DNA of 64,000 nt. Source: Nocardia acididurans (lineage in GTDB: Bacteria > Actinomycetota > Actinomycetes > Mycobacteriales > Mycobacteriaceae). This document shows, piece by piece, positions 44,155 to 53,287 of this stretch. Below the pieces are notes generated by a model. That model was not told the DNA's origin, did not search any database, and was given only the letters and a program-made list of their open reading frames with translations. Location: the NCBI RefSeq assembly GCF_016741815.1, contig NZ_JAERRJ010000002.1, positions 62,001-126,000 of the forward strand, read 5' to 3'. The number at the start of each line of letters is the position of its first letter. The first letter of the stretch is position 1. The position numbers and the translations under genes were made by a program.

Positions 44155-45609
44155 CTATTCGGGGAGACGGTAGCCGAAGGTGGCGGCGAAGACGTCGTCG
44201 CCGTGACTGGTGGGCTCGGGGGCCGCGGGCGTCAGGTGGTAGGTGCGCGCACCGTCGCCGGTGCGCGCGGGGCGCAGGAACAGGTCGGTCGGGTGGGCGG
44301 CGGCGTGACGCTGGTGGGCGTAGTCGTAGAGGTGGGTCACCAGGACGACGGTGACGCCGGAGGCCAGCAGCGCCGACAGGATCGGGGTGGCGATGGCGGT
44401 GGCGTCACGATCGTTGGTGGAGGCGAAAGGTTCGTTGCACAGCAGCATTCCGGCCGGGCGCAGCGCGTCGGTGATGGCCCGCATGCGGGCCAGTTCCTCG
44501 TCGAGGCGGCCGTGGGTCATGGTGGGGTCCTCGGCGCGGACGAAGTGGGTGAAGACGCCGTCGCGCAGGCCCGCGGTGAAAGTGCGGGCGGGGACGAATA
44601 TTCCGGCCTGCATGAGCAGTTGGGCGGTGCCCACACTGCGGAGGAAGGTGGATTTGCCGCCGCTGTTGGCCCCGGTGACCACGAGGAAGGTGATGCCCGC
44701 GCCCGTGATGTCGTTGCCCACCACCGCTGTCGAGGTCAGCGCCAGGGCGGTGTCGCGCAGATCCCGGCAGTCGAGTGCGGCCGCGCCCATCGGCGCGGGG
44801 TCCGGGAAGCACACCGGCGCGCCCATGGCGGTCAGGCGCTCGTGCAGGTGCACGCAGCCCAGGTAGAAGGCGAGTTCGGTGCGCAGGCGGCGGAAGAACT
44901 CCTGCACATTGTCGGTGACCCGGGCGACGACCTCGGTCACCGCGGCGATGGCGGGCTGGATCACCGGTTTCAGCGGGTCGTGGTTGTGTTCGAAATGGCT
45001 GGTGGCCTCGAAGCCGGAACCCGAACGACGGCCGAACAGGCCACGTTTGGCCGGTTTCGCGGGTTCGTGGAGCATGATGCGGGCGGGTTTGTTGCCCACC
45101 CCGAGTGCGGCACTGAAGAGCAGACCGTCCTCGAAATACAGTGCGGCCGCGTGCTTTTCGAGGCTGTCCAGGTAGTCGTCATCGAGCTGGGCGCGTACGG
45201 TGTCGCGGAACCGGACCAGGCCCGGCGCGGTGCAGGAGGCCGCGTACCGCTCACAGGTGCGGCGCAATCGGCGCAGGTGGCCGATCAGCGCTTCGAGGGG
45301 TTGCAGCAGCACCGCCAGTCCGCCCATGTAGCGGCGCACCGTGGTCGCCTCGGCGGCGATGGCGTAGAGGGCGCGCAGCATGGCCGGGTCGGCGCAGCAG
45401 TCCGCGAGGACGCGCTGCCGGTAGCGGATCACCTCGATGTCGGTGAGGCTCACGGGGACAATGGTTCTCACCACGTCGGCGAGGAATTCGTCACCGGCCG
45501 CCATGACCGTGAAGAGCTCGTCCAGGCCCAGATCGGTGGCGAGGTCGGGCCCGTTGCGCGCCACTCGCACGGGATGCCCGGCGGGGTGCAGCAGATCGAT
45601 GGGGATCAT
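44155..45609 (-). CDS. MutS-family ATPase, pair member A
   Basis: A 484-residue protein. The C-terminal ABC-type ATPase has Walker A G-A-N-S-G-G-K-S-T at 313-321 and the MutS-specific F-V-P-A-R / T-H-F-V-R-A-E-D segments; Walker B is L-L-C-N-E-P-F-A-S-T, with Asn where MutS has Asp before the catalytic Glu. The N-terminal ~300 residues are helical lever/clamp-like. There is no mismatch-binding domain with F-x-E and no Smr nuclease domain. Start overlaps the stop of member B (ATGA). The job of this two-ATPase unit is unknown; heterodimer formation is likely from coupling. Confidence 0.8.
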   Translation of the reverse strand: MIPIDLLHPAGHPVRVARNGPDLATDLGLDELFTVMAAGDEFLADVVRTIVPVSLTDIEVIRYRQRVLADCCADPAMLRALYAIAAEATTVRRYMGGLAVLLQPLEALIGHLRRLRRTCERYAASCTAPGLVRFRDTVRAQLDDDYLDSLEKHAAALYFEDGLLFSAALGVGNKPARIMLHEPAKPAKRGLFGRRSGSGFEATSHFEHNHDPLKPVIQPAIAAVTEVVARVTDNVQEFFRRLRTELAFYLGCVHLHERLTAMGAPVCFPDPAPMGAAALDCRDLRDTALALTSTAVVGNDITGAGITFLVVTGANSGGKSTFLRSVGTAQLLMQAGIFVPARTFTAGLRDGVFTHFVRAEDPTMTHGRLDEELARMRAITDALRPAGMLLCNEPFASTNDRDATAIATPILSALLASGVTVVLVTHLYDYAHQRHAAAHPTDLFLRPARTGDGARTYHLTPAAPEPTSHGDDVFAATFGYRLPE

Positions 45610-47132
45610 CGGATGCGCTCCCGGATGGCATCGTAGGTCAGGCCGTGGCGGTGGGTGAGCATGGCCGCGTAGGCCAGACCGTCGGGCGGGCGGCGTTCGA
45701 GGCGGAAGGTCCGGACGGGATCGTCGGGGGTGGCGACGCCGGCGACCATGCTGACCACTCGCGGCCCCAGGGTCGCGAGCTCCTCGACGAAGGTCACGTA
45801 CACCGTGACCGCGCCCTGAGTGAGCAGTTGTCGCACCACCTCCCCGCCGATGTGCGCGGCGTCGGCGGCCGTGGTGGTGCTGAGGCTCTCGTTGAGGATG
45901 ACGACGCTGTGTTCCGTTGTGCGCGCGAGGATGTCACGCATGCGGGTGAGTTCCTGCGCGAGCGCCCCGGCGGGGTCGGTCAGGTCGTCCGCGCGCACGA
46001 AATGGGTGAACAGCCTGTCCGGCAGCATGATCCGGGCACGGGTGGCGGGAACCGGGCAGCCCAGGGCGGCCAGATACACCAGCTGACCGACCATGCGCGC
46101 GAAGGTGCTCTTGCCGCCCTGGTTGGGGCCGGTCACCACCAACACCCGCTCGCGGTCGTCGAGGCGGAAGTCATTGCGTACCACCGTCTTCCCGGTACCC
46201 GCGAGTGTGTGGGCCAGTGCCGCGTCGTATCCGCCGTCGGCGGACACCCCGGCGAAATCGGCGGTCACCTCGGGGTAGCAGTACGGCAGCCCCTGTGCGG
46301 CGAGGGTGCGCACGAAGCCGAGATAGTCGAGATAGAAGCGCAATTCGGCGTCGAACCGTGCGATCATCGGGTCGACGAAGCCGCGGAAGCGCTGGGCGTG
46401 CCGGGCCAACTCGTCGAACACCGCCGGAAACTGTTCGGTCACCGCCGAGATGACCTGCTCCTCCACCTCGTTCATATCCGGCCAGGGGTCACCGGCGCGC
46501 GGGCGGACAGCATCGTCACCGGGCCGGAATCGCGCGAAGGCCGCCGCGACGGTGTCGCTGTAGTCGGACTGCCCCGTGTACCGGTCGACCACCACATGCC
46601 GGCCGGTCACGTGGAGGGTGTAGCGCACGGCGTCCAACTCGGCGCGCACCCGGGCCTGCCCGGCCGACAGCTCCCGGAACTCGGGGCCGTCGGCATACGC
46701 GTCCAGCCAGGCCCGCCACTGCCGTAATCCGCTTGCGCGCAAGGTCAATTCGCGCAGTGCGTCGCGCATCTCGCGCACGGTCCGGCAGTACACCGCCTCG
46801 GCGTCCAGCTGCCAGCGGTCGCGCTGCTGCGGATGATGCAGCCGCTGCCCGCGCTCGGAATGCCTTCGCACCGAACGCATTCCGAGCGTGAAGGTTTCGA
46901 AGGCGGCGCGCGTGGCGTCCGCCTCGAGATCGCCGAACACCTCGTGCCGGTAGGCGATGGTGGTCAGGTCGCGGACCGGCCGCACCGCCGCCTCCTGTGC
47001 CGCGATCCCGGCGGCCGCGAAGATCTGATCGAGATTGAGATCGGTCAGCATGTCCGGGGCTTCGATCTCGCTATCTGGCGCGCCCACCCAGAGAATGCCG
47101 CCATTCCACTCCACGCGCAGTCCCTCCTGCAT
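45606..47132 (-). CDS. MutS-family ATPase, pair member B
   Basis: A 508-residue paralogue of the neighbouring gene. Walker A is T-G-P-N-Q-G-G-K-S-T at 334-343; the same order R-L-F-T-H-F-V-R-A-D-D follows. Walker B is V-V-I-L-N-E-S-L-S-T-T, again with Asn in place of Asp. It differs from member A in a longer N-terminal region (R-D-L-T-T-I-A-Y-R-H-E-V-F-G-D). No nuclease or mismatch-recognition domain is seen. It is first in the two-gene unit and divergent from the ketosynthase gene. Confidence 0.8.
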   Translation of the reverse strand: MQEGLRVEWNGGILWVGAPDSEIEAPDMLTDLNLDQIFAAAGIAAQEAAVRPVRDLTTIAYRHEVFGDLEADATRAAFETFTLGMRSVRRHSERGQRLHHPQQRDRWQLDAEAVYCRTVREMRDALRELTLRASGLRQWRAWLDAYADGPEFRELSAGQARVRAELDAVRYTLHVTGRHVVVDRYTGQSDYSDTVAAAFARFRPGDDAVRPRAGDPWPDMNEVEEQVISAVTEQFPAVFDELARHAQRFRGFVDPMIARFDAELRFYLDYLGFVRTLAAQGLPYCYPEVTADFAGVSADGGYDAALAHTLAGTGKTVVRNDFRLDDRERVLVVTGPNQGGKSTFARMVGQLVYLAALGCPVPATRARIMLPDRLFTHFVRADDLTDPAGALAQELTRMRDILARTTEHSVVILNESLSTTTAADAAHIGGEVVRQLLTQGAVTVYVTFVEELATLGPRVVSMVAGVATPDDPVRTFRLERRPPDGLAYAAMLTHRHGLTYDAIRERIR

Positions 47133-47245
47133 CGGCCGACACCGCCCCGGGTTTCCGGCAAGATCGAATTCGACTATGCCACGAATCGCCGGTCCCGATC
47201 CGTATCGTTTAGTCCGAGGGTCGAAGGCACTGATGGAGTCGTGTG

Positions 47246-48499
47246 ATGCAGGTGCGAAATCCGTTTGCGATCGATGGACGATTCCCGGAGGTGGTGGTCA
47301 CCGGGGTGGCGGCCTCCACCTGTCTGGCCGGCGATATCGACGGCACCTGGTCGGGCCTGCTGGCCGGTGAATCCGGAATCGAACTGCTGGATCATCCGTG
47401 GGTCGAGCAGCATCAACTCCCCGTGCGGATCGGCGGGCCGTTGAAGGTCCGGCCCGAAACGCTGTTGAGCCGCGTCGAAATGCGGCGGATGGCCTATGTG
47501 GAGCAGTTGGCGACCGTGCTCGGGCGGCAGGTGTGGGCCGCGGCGGGCAATCCGGAGGTCGACCCCCGGCGGCTCGCGGTGTCCATCGGGACCGGCCAGG
47601 GCGGGGCGGACGCGGTGGTGCATTCCAAGGACGCGCTCACCTCGGCCGGATATCGGCGGGTGTCACCACTGGCCGTGCAGATGATGATGCCGAACGGCCC
47701 GGCAGCGGTGGTCGGCTTGGAGATCGGGGCCAAAGCGGGCGTGGTGACGCCGGTGTCGGCATGCGCGTCCGGGTCCGAGGCCATCGCCACCGCGTGGCGG
47801 ATGATCGCCATGGGTGACGCCGACATCGTCGTCACCGGCGGCGTCGAAGGATATATCGATCCCGTTGTCATGGCGGCCTTCTCGATGATGCGCGCGGTCA
47901 GCACCCGCAACGACGACCCGAAGGGCGCGTCCCGCCCCTTCGACGCCGACCGCGACGGCTTCGTATTCGGCGAGGCGGGCGCGCTCCTGGTCATCGAGAC
48001 CGCCGAGCACGCCCGAACCCGGGGCGCGGCCGTACTCGGACGGCTCCTCGGCGCGGCCATCACCTCCGACGGATACCACCTGGTCGCGCCCGACCCGGAG
48101 GGCACCGGCGCGGCACGGGCCATGACGCGCGCACTCCAGATCGCGGGCCTGCGAGGCAGCGATATCGCGCATGTGAACGCCCATGCCACCGCCACCACCA
48201 TCGGGGACAGCGCCGAGGCCAAAGCCATCAACGCCGCCATCGGCAATCACACCGCGGTGTACGCGCCGAAATCCGCACTCGGGCATTCCATCGGCGCGGC
48301 CGGCGCGCTGGAATCCATCCTGACGCTACTGTCCCTACGAGATCAGGTGATCCCACCGACCCTGAATCTGGAGCGCCAGGACCCGGAAATCGATCTCGAT
48401 GTAGTGACCGGTTCACCCCGGCACACGCGAATCGACTACGCGGTCAACAACTCGTTCGGATTCGGCGGCCACAATGTCGCATTGGCTTTCGGCAGGTAA
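47246..48499 (+). CDS. Beta-ketoacyl-ACP synthase, KasA/KasB-like
   Basis: A 417-residue KAS I/II enzyme. The active-site Cys is in [10 protein letters not shown], the His residues in V-N-A-H-A-T-A-T and [12 protein letters not shown], and Lys in the latter; [10 protein letters not shown] closes the protein. In Corynebacteriales such enzymes elongate meromycolic or fatty acids on ACP. The first motif [10 protein letters not shown] is KasA/B-like. ATG 47246 has GGAG 7 nt upstream. It is a single gene here, without the usual FAS-II neighbours, so it may be a secondary KAS. Confidence 0.88.
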   Translation: MQVRNPFAIDGRFPEVVVTGVAASTCLAGDIDGTWSGLLAGESGIELLDHPWVEQHQLPVRIGGPLKVRPETLLSRVEMRRMAYVEQLATVLGRQVWAAAGNPEVDPRRLAVSIGTGQGGADAVVHSKDALTSAGYRRVSPLAVQMMMPNGPAAVVGLEIGAKAGVVTPVSACASGSEAIATAWRMIAMGDADIVVTGGVEGYIDPVVMAAFSMMRAVSTRNDDPKGASRPFDADRDGFVFGEAGALLVIETAEHARTRGAAVLGRLLGAAITSDGYHLVAPDPEGTGAARAMTRALQIAGLRGSDIAHVNAHATATTIGDSAEAKAINAAIGNHTAVYAPKSALGHSIGAAGALESILTLLSLRDQVIPPTLNLERQDPEIDLDVVTGSPRHTRIDYAVNNSFGFGGHNVALAFGR

Positions 48500-48618
48500 C
48501 GCGCGGTATCGCGAATTCTGTTTCCGAACGGCACGTTTCGCAAGCTAACTATTCCGCTACCATCGGGCTCCGTGGCTGACACAGGGGTGCGGGGTCCGCT
48601 GTCCGGGGCCACAACATC

Positions 48619-50331
48619 ATGTCCTTGCGACCCCCGGACACGGAGATACCGCTCGTGAACGACTACGGCAATTTCCCGACCCAGCCGCTGCCGATTCAGC
48701 GGCCCACACGACCGGAATCGTTCACAGGGGTTCGCGCGCATGGGCGTTCCGAGTCGGCGGGGGTGGCTCGCGCGGGCGGGCTGGTGGCGATGGCGGGGAT
48801 CGTCAGCCGCGCGACCGGGTTCGTGCGCACCCTCGTGGTGGCGGGTGTGCTGGGGACGGCGGCTGTGGGGGACGCTTACAACGGGGTCAACAATCTGCCC
48901 AATATGGTGTATGAGCTGCTGCTCGGCGGTGTGCTCGCGAGTGCGGTGCTGCCGCTGCTGACCAGGGCTCGGCGGCACGGACGCAGGCATTCCCGGGAAT
49001 TCACGCAGCGTGTGCTGGTGGCGGCCGGACTGGCGCTGGTGGCTGTCACTGTGGCGACGGTGTTGTGTGCGCCGGTGCTGGTGCGGGTGTTCGTCGCCGC
49101 GCCCGATCAGCGACGGCTTGCGACCTGGCTCGCGTATCTGCTGCTGCCGCAGATCTTTTTCTACGGGGTCACCGTGGTTGTGAGCGCGGTGCTCAATGTG
49201 CGCGACAGCTTCGCGGCGGCGGCGTGGGCGCCGGTGGTGAACAACGTGATCGTGGGGCTCACCTGCGGGGTGTTCGTGGCGCTGCCGGGGCCGGTGACGC
49301 TGACGCCCGCGACCATGACCACCGCGCAGCTCCTGACCCTGGGGATCGGTACCACCGCGGGTATCGCGGGGCAGGCCGTGTGGGTGTTGGAAGCGCTGCG
49401 GCGCACGGGGTTTCGGTGGAGTTGGCGGGTCAGGCCGCTGCCCTACACGTGGCGGCCGGTCCGTGCGGGAATGCCGATTCTGGCCTGGCTGGTGGTTTAC
49501 GCGGCGATCAGCCAGATCGGTGTCAGCGTCACCATGCGGGTGGCGTTCGATCACGGCGGCGTATCCATCTACACCTATGCCGAGCTGCTGTTCCAGGTGC
49601 CCTACGGCATTCTCGCCGCATCGCTGCTGACCGTTCTCATGCCGCGTATCTCCCGGGCGGCCGCGCTGGGGCACCATCGAGCGGTGATCGCCGATCTGTC
49701 CCGTGGCGCTCGCTATCTCGCCACCGGGTTGATCCCGGCAGCCATGGCGTCGAGTCTGCTGGGTCCGTCGTTCGTCGCGCTGGTGTTCACCGGCCGTGTC
49801 GATGCGGAGGCGACCCGGCTCATCGGGGTGGCGGTGGCCTGCTCCGCATTCGGGCTGGTTCCCTTCGCGCTGGTGATGTTGCAGATGCGGATCCTGTACG
49901 CGTACAACGACACTCGTACGCCCACGCTGATCAATGTCGTCATGGTGGGTACGAAGGTGGCTGCCTTGGCTGTGACCGCATGGCTGTGCACCGGACCCGC
50001 GGTGATCGTAATGCTCAGCGTCTCCGGTTCACTCGCCTACACGGTGGGCGCGGTGGCCGGTCAACTGCTGCTGCGCCGCCGCTTCGGGCTGCTCGGATTC
50101 ACGGCGGTGGCGGCCACGGTGCACCGGGTGGCCTGGGCGACGGCTGCCGCGGCAGCCGCCACCCTGGGCGCGATCACGCTGAGCCACACGGTAATCCACA
50201 CGCCAACCCTGGAGCGGGTCGCCGGTCTGGGTGCGGGCGCCGCCGCCGGGCTCGCGATTTTCCTGCTGACGGCACGACTGATCGGGATCTCCGAACTGCG
50301 TTCGATCCGCGCGGTGCTGGCTCGCGCGTGA
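48619..50331 (+). CDS. murJ: MurJ/MviN-type lipid II flippase
   Basis: A 570-residue membrane protein with about 14 helices of the MOP superfamily. V-S-R-A-T-G-F-V-R-T-L-V-V-A-G-V-L-G and D-A-Y-N-G-V-N-N-L-P-N are MurJ signatures. It flips the peptidoglycan precursor lipid II across the membrane. The first ~45 residues are hydrophilic and may be regulatory; a GTG at 48655 with GGAGA 8 nt before it is a competing start. The usual MviN C-terminal pseudokinase extension of mycobacteria is absent. Several actinobacteria have more than one homologue, so it may not be the essential copy. Confidence 0.83.
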   Translation: MSLRPPDTEIPLVNDYGNFPTQPLPIQRPTRPESFTGVRAHGRSESAGVARAGGLVAMAGIVSRATGFVRTLVVAGVLGTAAVGDAYNGVNNLPNMVYELLLGGVLASAVLPLLTRARRHGRRHSREFTQRVLVAAGLALVAVTVATVLCAPVLVRVFVAAPDQRRLATWLAYLLLPQIFFYGVTVVVSAVLNVRDSFAAAAWAPVVNNVIVGLTCGVFVALPGPVTLTPATMTTAQLLTLGIGTTAGIAGQAVWVLEALRRTGFRWSWRVRPLPYTWRPVRAGMPILAWLVVYAAISQIGVSVTMRVAFDHGGVSIYTYAELLFQVPYGILAASLLTVLMPRISRAAALGHHRAVIADLSRGARYLATGLIPAAMASSLLGPSFVALVFTGRVDAEATRLIGVAVACSAFGLVPFALVMLQMRILYAYNDTRTPTLINVVMVGTKVAALAVTAWLCTGPAVIVMLSVSGSLAYTVGAVAGQLLLRRRFGLLGFTAVAATVHRVAWATAAAAAATLGAITLSHTVIHTPTLERVAGLGAGAAAGLAIFLLTARLIGISELRSIRAVLARA

Positions 50332-50334
50332 CGC

Positions 50335-50412
50335 TCAGATGCCCAGCATGCCCAGCAACAGCTGCGCGATCGCAGCTCCCGGACCGAGCATGCTGCTGAG
50401 ACTCGACGACAT
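50335..50412 (-). CDS. Micro-ORF, 25-residue hydrophobic peptide
   Basis: Reading from ATG 50412 gives a 25-residue peptide: Ser-rich start (M-S-S-S-L-S-S-M-L-G), then A-A-I-A-Q-L-L-L-G-M-L-G-I and TGA. The main support is a near-perfect GAGGAGG ribosome site 4 nt before the ATG in a gap that otherwise has no reason to hold one. The peptide could lie in the membrane or be secreted as an amphipathic helix. It is not in any family I know. Confidence 0.55.
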   Translation of the reverse strand: MSSSLSSMLGPGAAIAQLLLGMLGI

Positions 50413-50633
50413 GACGCCTCCTCACTTCGGTGAATCAAGGACGTTGCCGCCTGCTATCAGAGCACAGGTGGGGGTGAAATGGCTGGTAGGCGGGCATTCG
50501 GTACACCCATTCGTGATACGGGGAGGTGATCGGACGGCCGATTAGGGCATTCGCCGGATAGTGGGCGCCGCACCCCCGCACCTAGGCTCGAATCCGTCAG
50601 CAGTCGGGGTCGGGGCGGAATCGAAGGACGATC

Positions 50634-51323
50634 ATGAGAACGAAAACGATGGTGTTCAGCGCGCTCGCGGCGGCGCTGATGACGGGCGTAACCGGATGCG
50701 GCACAACGGTATCCAATCCGACCACCGCACCCACCCCGAGCGCACCGGCGGTGTCGTCCGCGGCGAAGCCGACCGGCGGCGCGCCCTCGGGGAATCCGGA
50801 CGCGCCTTCGGGCGGCGGCCAGGACGACGAGTCAACAGCAGCCTCCCAGCAACCGCCCACCGCCGCCCCCGGGACCAGCGCGGCCCCGGTGACGTCGGCA
50901 GGGGCACCCTACGGCAGTGGCCACGGCCGCTGCTTCGACCTCAACTCCCGGCTGGCCGGCGAGGCCGTCTCCCGGCTGGCGGTTCCGGCCACCGGGCCCT
51001 GGCAGATCGAACTCGCCAGCGACGACCTCATCTCCGACGGCTGCGACAACACACTGTCGTGGATGACCGTCATCTCCGGAAACATCCACCCCTACATGCA
51101 CATTCTCTACTTCGCCAACGGCACCTGGCTGGGCACCGCCACCGCCAAGCCCTACGGCTACACCAAGATCCTCGGTAAGACGAAGTCCACCGTGCAGGTC
51201 CAGTACCACTGGCTCACCGGCAACGAAGCCCTCTGCTGCCCCGAGGGCGGTCCCAGCGTGGTCACCTTCACCCTGCAGAACGGCCGGATCCAGACCTCCG
51301 GCCAGTTCCCTCCGGACAAGTAG
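50634..51323 (+). CDS. LppP/LprE-family lipoprotein
   Basis: A 229-residue lipoprotein (L-M-T-G-V-T-G-C lipobox, Cys22). A long Pro/Thr/Ala/Gly linker runs to about residue 95, and the C-terminal ~125 residues have C-F-D-L-N-S-R, S-D-G-C-D-N-T-L-S-W and L-C-C-P-E-G-G, the Cys pattern of the mycobacterial LppP/LprE family. Function is unknown beyond surface exposure; LprE is linked to host interaction in mycobacteria. The upstream 220 nt contain the micro-ORF and no other gene. Confidence 0.8.
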   Translation: MRTKTMVFSALAAALMTGVTGCGTTVSNPTTAPTPSAPAVSSAAKPTGGAPSGNPDAPSGGGQDDESTAASQQPPTAAPGTSAAPVTSAGAPYGSGHGRCFDLNSRLAGEAVSRLAVPATGPWQIELASDDLISDGCDNTLSWMTVISGNIHPYMHILYFANGTWLGTATAKPYGYTKILGKTKSTVQVQYHWLTGNEALCCPEGGPSVVTFTLQNGRIQTSGQFPPDK

Positions 51324-51329
51324 AGCGGA

Positions 51330-52217
51330 TCAGGCGCACAACGCCCGGGTGGCCGGCACGACATCGCCGATCCAGCGGCGCAGCTGAGTTTCGTCGGCGG
51401 CTTCGGGCCAGTACACGAAGGTATCGAAACCGGTTCCGACGGCGAGGTCGGCCAGGATGCGAGCCCAGCCCGCGGCGTCGGTGCGGATGGGTTCCTCGCC
51501 GCGCAGGGTGACCGGGCCCGGGGTGTCGGTGATCGTGCCGACGAGCTGCGCCATGCGAGTGATATCGCCCGGTTCACGGCCCGCGTCGATCGCCGCAGCG
51601 GAGATGATGTCCTGTGTCGCTTGCCATTTCTCGTACGGAAGGTAGTGCGGGATGGGTGCCGCCCACCCGTCGGCGATACGGCCGGTGAGGGCATTGGCCT
51701 TCGGGCCGACACTGCCGAACCAGATCCCCACCGGATGTGCGGGCGCGGGCCCGGACTGCACACCCTGCACCGAGTAGTACTCGCCATGGACCTTCGCCTT
51801 CGTCCCGGGATGCCACATGGCGCGAATGATCGCGGTGGCCTCCTCAAGCGCCTGCAGCGCTTCGGGATTCGACCGCACCGGCCCGCCCATGGCACCGATC
51901 GCGGGCCAGAACGCCCCCGCCCCCAAAGCGAGCTCGAATCGCCCGCCACTGAGCAGATCCAGGGTCGCGGCCTGCTTGCCCACCATCGCGGGCCCCCGCA
52001 ACGGCAGACTCGCCACATCCGGAAACACCCGCAGCCGTTCGGTTTCCGCCAGCACGGTAGCGATCACCGCGAACGTATCGGCCAGCCCACCCGAATACGG
52101 ATGATCCTGCATCCCCAGCAGATCCAGCCCCTCCCGGTCCGCCACCTGGGCCATCGCCCGCACCTGAGGCAGCTCGGACACCGTAGGCGCCAACTGAATT
52201 CCGAATCGTAGGTTCAC
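51330..52217 (-). CDS. LLM-class flavin-dependent oxidoreductase
   Basis: A 295-residue luciferase-like (TIM-barrel) oxidoreductase. It begins L-R-F-G-I-Q-L-A-P-T, has G-M-Q-D-H-P-Y, A-A-T-L-D-L-L-S-G-G-R-F-E-L-A-L-G-A-G, and G-R-I-A-D-G-W, the usual landmarks of the LLM/F420-dependent group. The cofactor could be F420 or FMN. The GTG at 52217 is chosen as it starts the conserved strand; there is no good ribosome site. It converges on the lipoprotein gene with a 6-nt gap. Confidence 0.85.
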   Translation of the reverse strand: MNLRFGIQLAPTVSELPQVRAMAQVADREGLDLLGMQDHPYSGGLADTFAVIATVLAETERLRVFPDVASLPLRGPAMVGKQAATLDLLSGGRFELALGAGAFWPAIGAMGGPVRSNPEALQALEEATAIIRAMWHPGTKAKVHGEYYSVQGVQSGPAPAHPVGIWFGSVGPKANALTGRIADGWAAPIPHYLPYEKWQATQDIISAAAIDAGREPGDITRMAQLVGTITDTPGPVTLRGEEPIRTDAAGWARILADLAVGTGFDTFVYWPEAADETQLRRWIGDVVPATRALCA

Positions 52218-52321
52218 ACCGCGATCATGCCAGCCTCCCGCGCAGCCCCCAGGAATGGTTGCGCACAAATGGTAGGGGCCTAGCGTGGGTTCGGGGTGAA
52301 TCATCAGAGAGGACAGGGCAA

Positions 52322-53228
52322 TTGGGTACCGAGGTTCCTTCATTGATGTTCGGCGTCTATCCCGGTGGGTTCTCGCCCAACGGGACCGTGCCACCCGCGG
52401 ACGCCGACCGGATCCGCGCGGCGTTGACAGCGCTGCAGCCGACGCCGGAGTATCCGCTGCTGGTCCGGTGCTACCTCGCCTACGGCGATGGCATGACGGT
52501 GCCGGATATGCAGGCGGAGTCCGAACCGCATGATTTCGCGCAGTATCTGAGCGACGGGCGGCGACTCGACCTCGTGGTGTCGTATGGACGACGAGATCAC
52601 CGATCTGGTCGACGGGAAAATGCCGCGGGTGCGCGAAGCGCTGGTCGCCGGGGTGCTGGCGGGCAAGGACGAGGCCGGGCGGGCGGGATTGGCCGACCTG
52701 AAGGTCGGGTTCAATGTGGCCCCGTCGTTCGACGGCGACGACTTCTTCGCCGAACTGGGGCGCATCGGCGGTTCCACCTGGGCCGCGGCGCTGGACTACG
52801 TCGGGCTGGACTGCTTTCCCGATGTCTGGATGCATCCGGTCGACGCCGACGGCAACCCGGGCGACCTGCGTGATGCGATGGTGCAGCTCCTCGGCTGGAT
52901 CCGCGGCGAGATGACCGTCGCGGGAATCCCGGCCACCACGCCCATCCACATCACCGAACACGGGTGGCCGACCGGAACGGATCGCACCCCGGCACGGCAG
53001 GACACGGTGCTCGAACACTGTATCCGCTCGGTCCACGACCACCGTGGCGAGTTCAATGTCCGAGCCTACGAACTGTGGTCCCTGCGGGACGGCAACAGTG
53101 GCGGCACCGACCTTTTCGACCAGTTCGGCATCATGCGCGACGACTACACCCCCAAACCGGCCTTCACCACCTACCGGAACCTCATCGCGGAACTCGGCGC
53201 CCCGGTGAGACACATGCCAATTTGTTAG
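52322..53228 (+). pseudogene. Broken glycoside-hydrolase-like gene
   Basis: Two frames share one protein: 52322-52590 gives the N-terminal barrel start (M-F-G-V-Y-P-G-G, L-L-V-R-C-Y, L-D-L-V-V-S-Y), and 52584-53228 gives the rest (V-G-F-N-V-A-P-S-F-D-G-D-D-F-F, D-Y-V-G-L-D-C-F-P, I-T-E-H-G-W-P-T-G with the nucleophile-like Glu, Y-E-L-W-S-L-R-D). The join near 52583 needs a frame change and probably lost ~30 residues. The TIM-barrel layout is of the GH39/GH5-like clan. The downstream part has its own ATG (52584) but no barrel start. Confidence 0.65.
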
Positions 53229-53268
53229 TTAGCGTCATGCAACTATATTGGTCTCCTGTCTTAGTTGC
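53226..53268. promoter_or_regulatory. MarR operator candidate and promoter of the MFS gene
   Basis: TAGTT (53226-53230) and AACTA (53241-53245) form one inverted repeat, and GCAACTA (53239-53245) with TAGTTGC (53262-53268) a second. TATATT (53244-53249) lies within it as a -10-like box. The MarR gene at the operon end is the expected binder. Confidence 0.5.
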
Positions 53269-53287
53269 TCGATCCTCGGGAGGCACA

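Noticed and set aside
44155..47132. Defence system of the nuclease-ATPase kind
   Set aside because: No nuclease, helicase or other effector is adjacent; the two ATPases alone do not support a defence call.
48500..48618. Riboswitch before murJ
   Set aside because: The 118-nt leader has no recognisable aptamer pairing.
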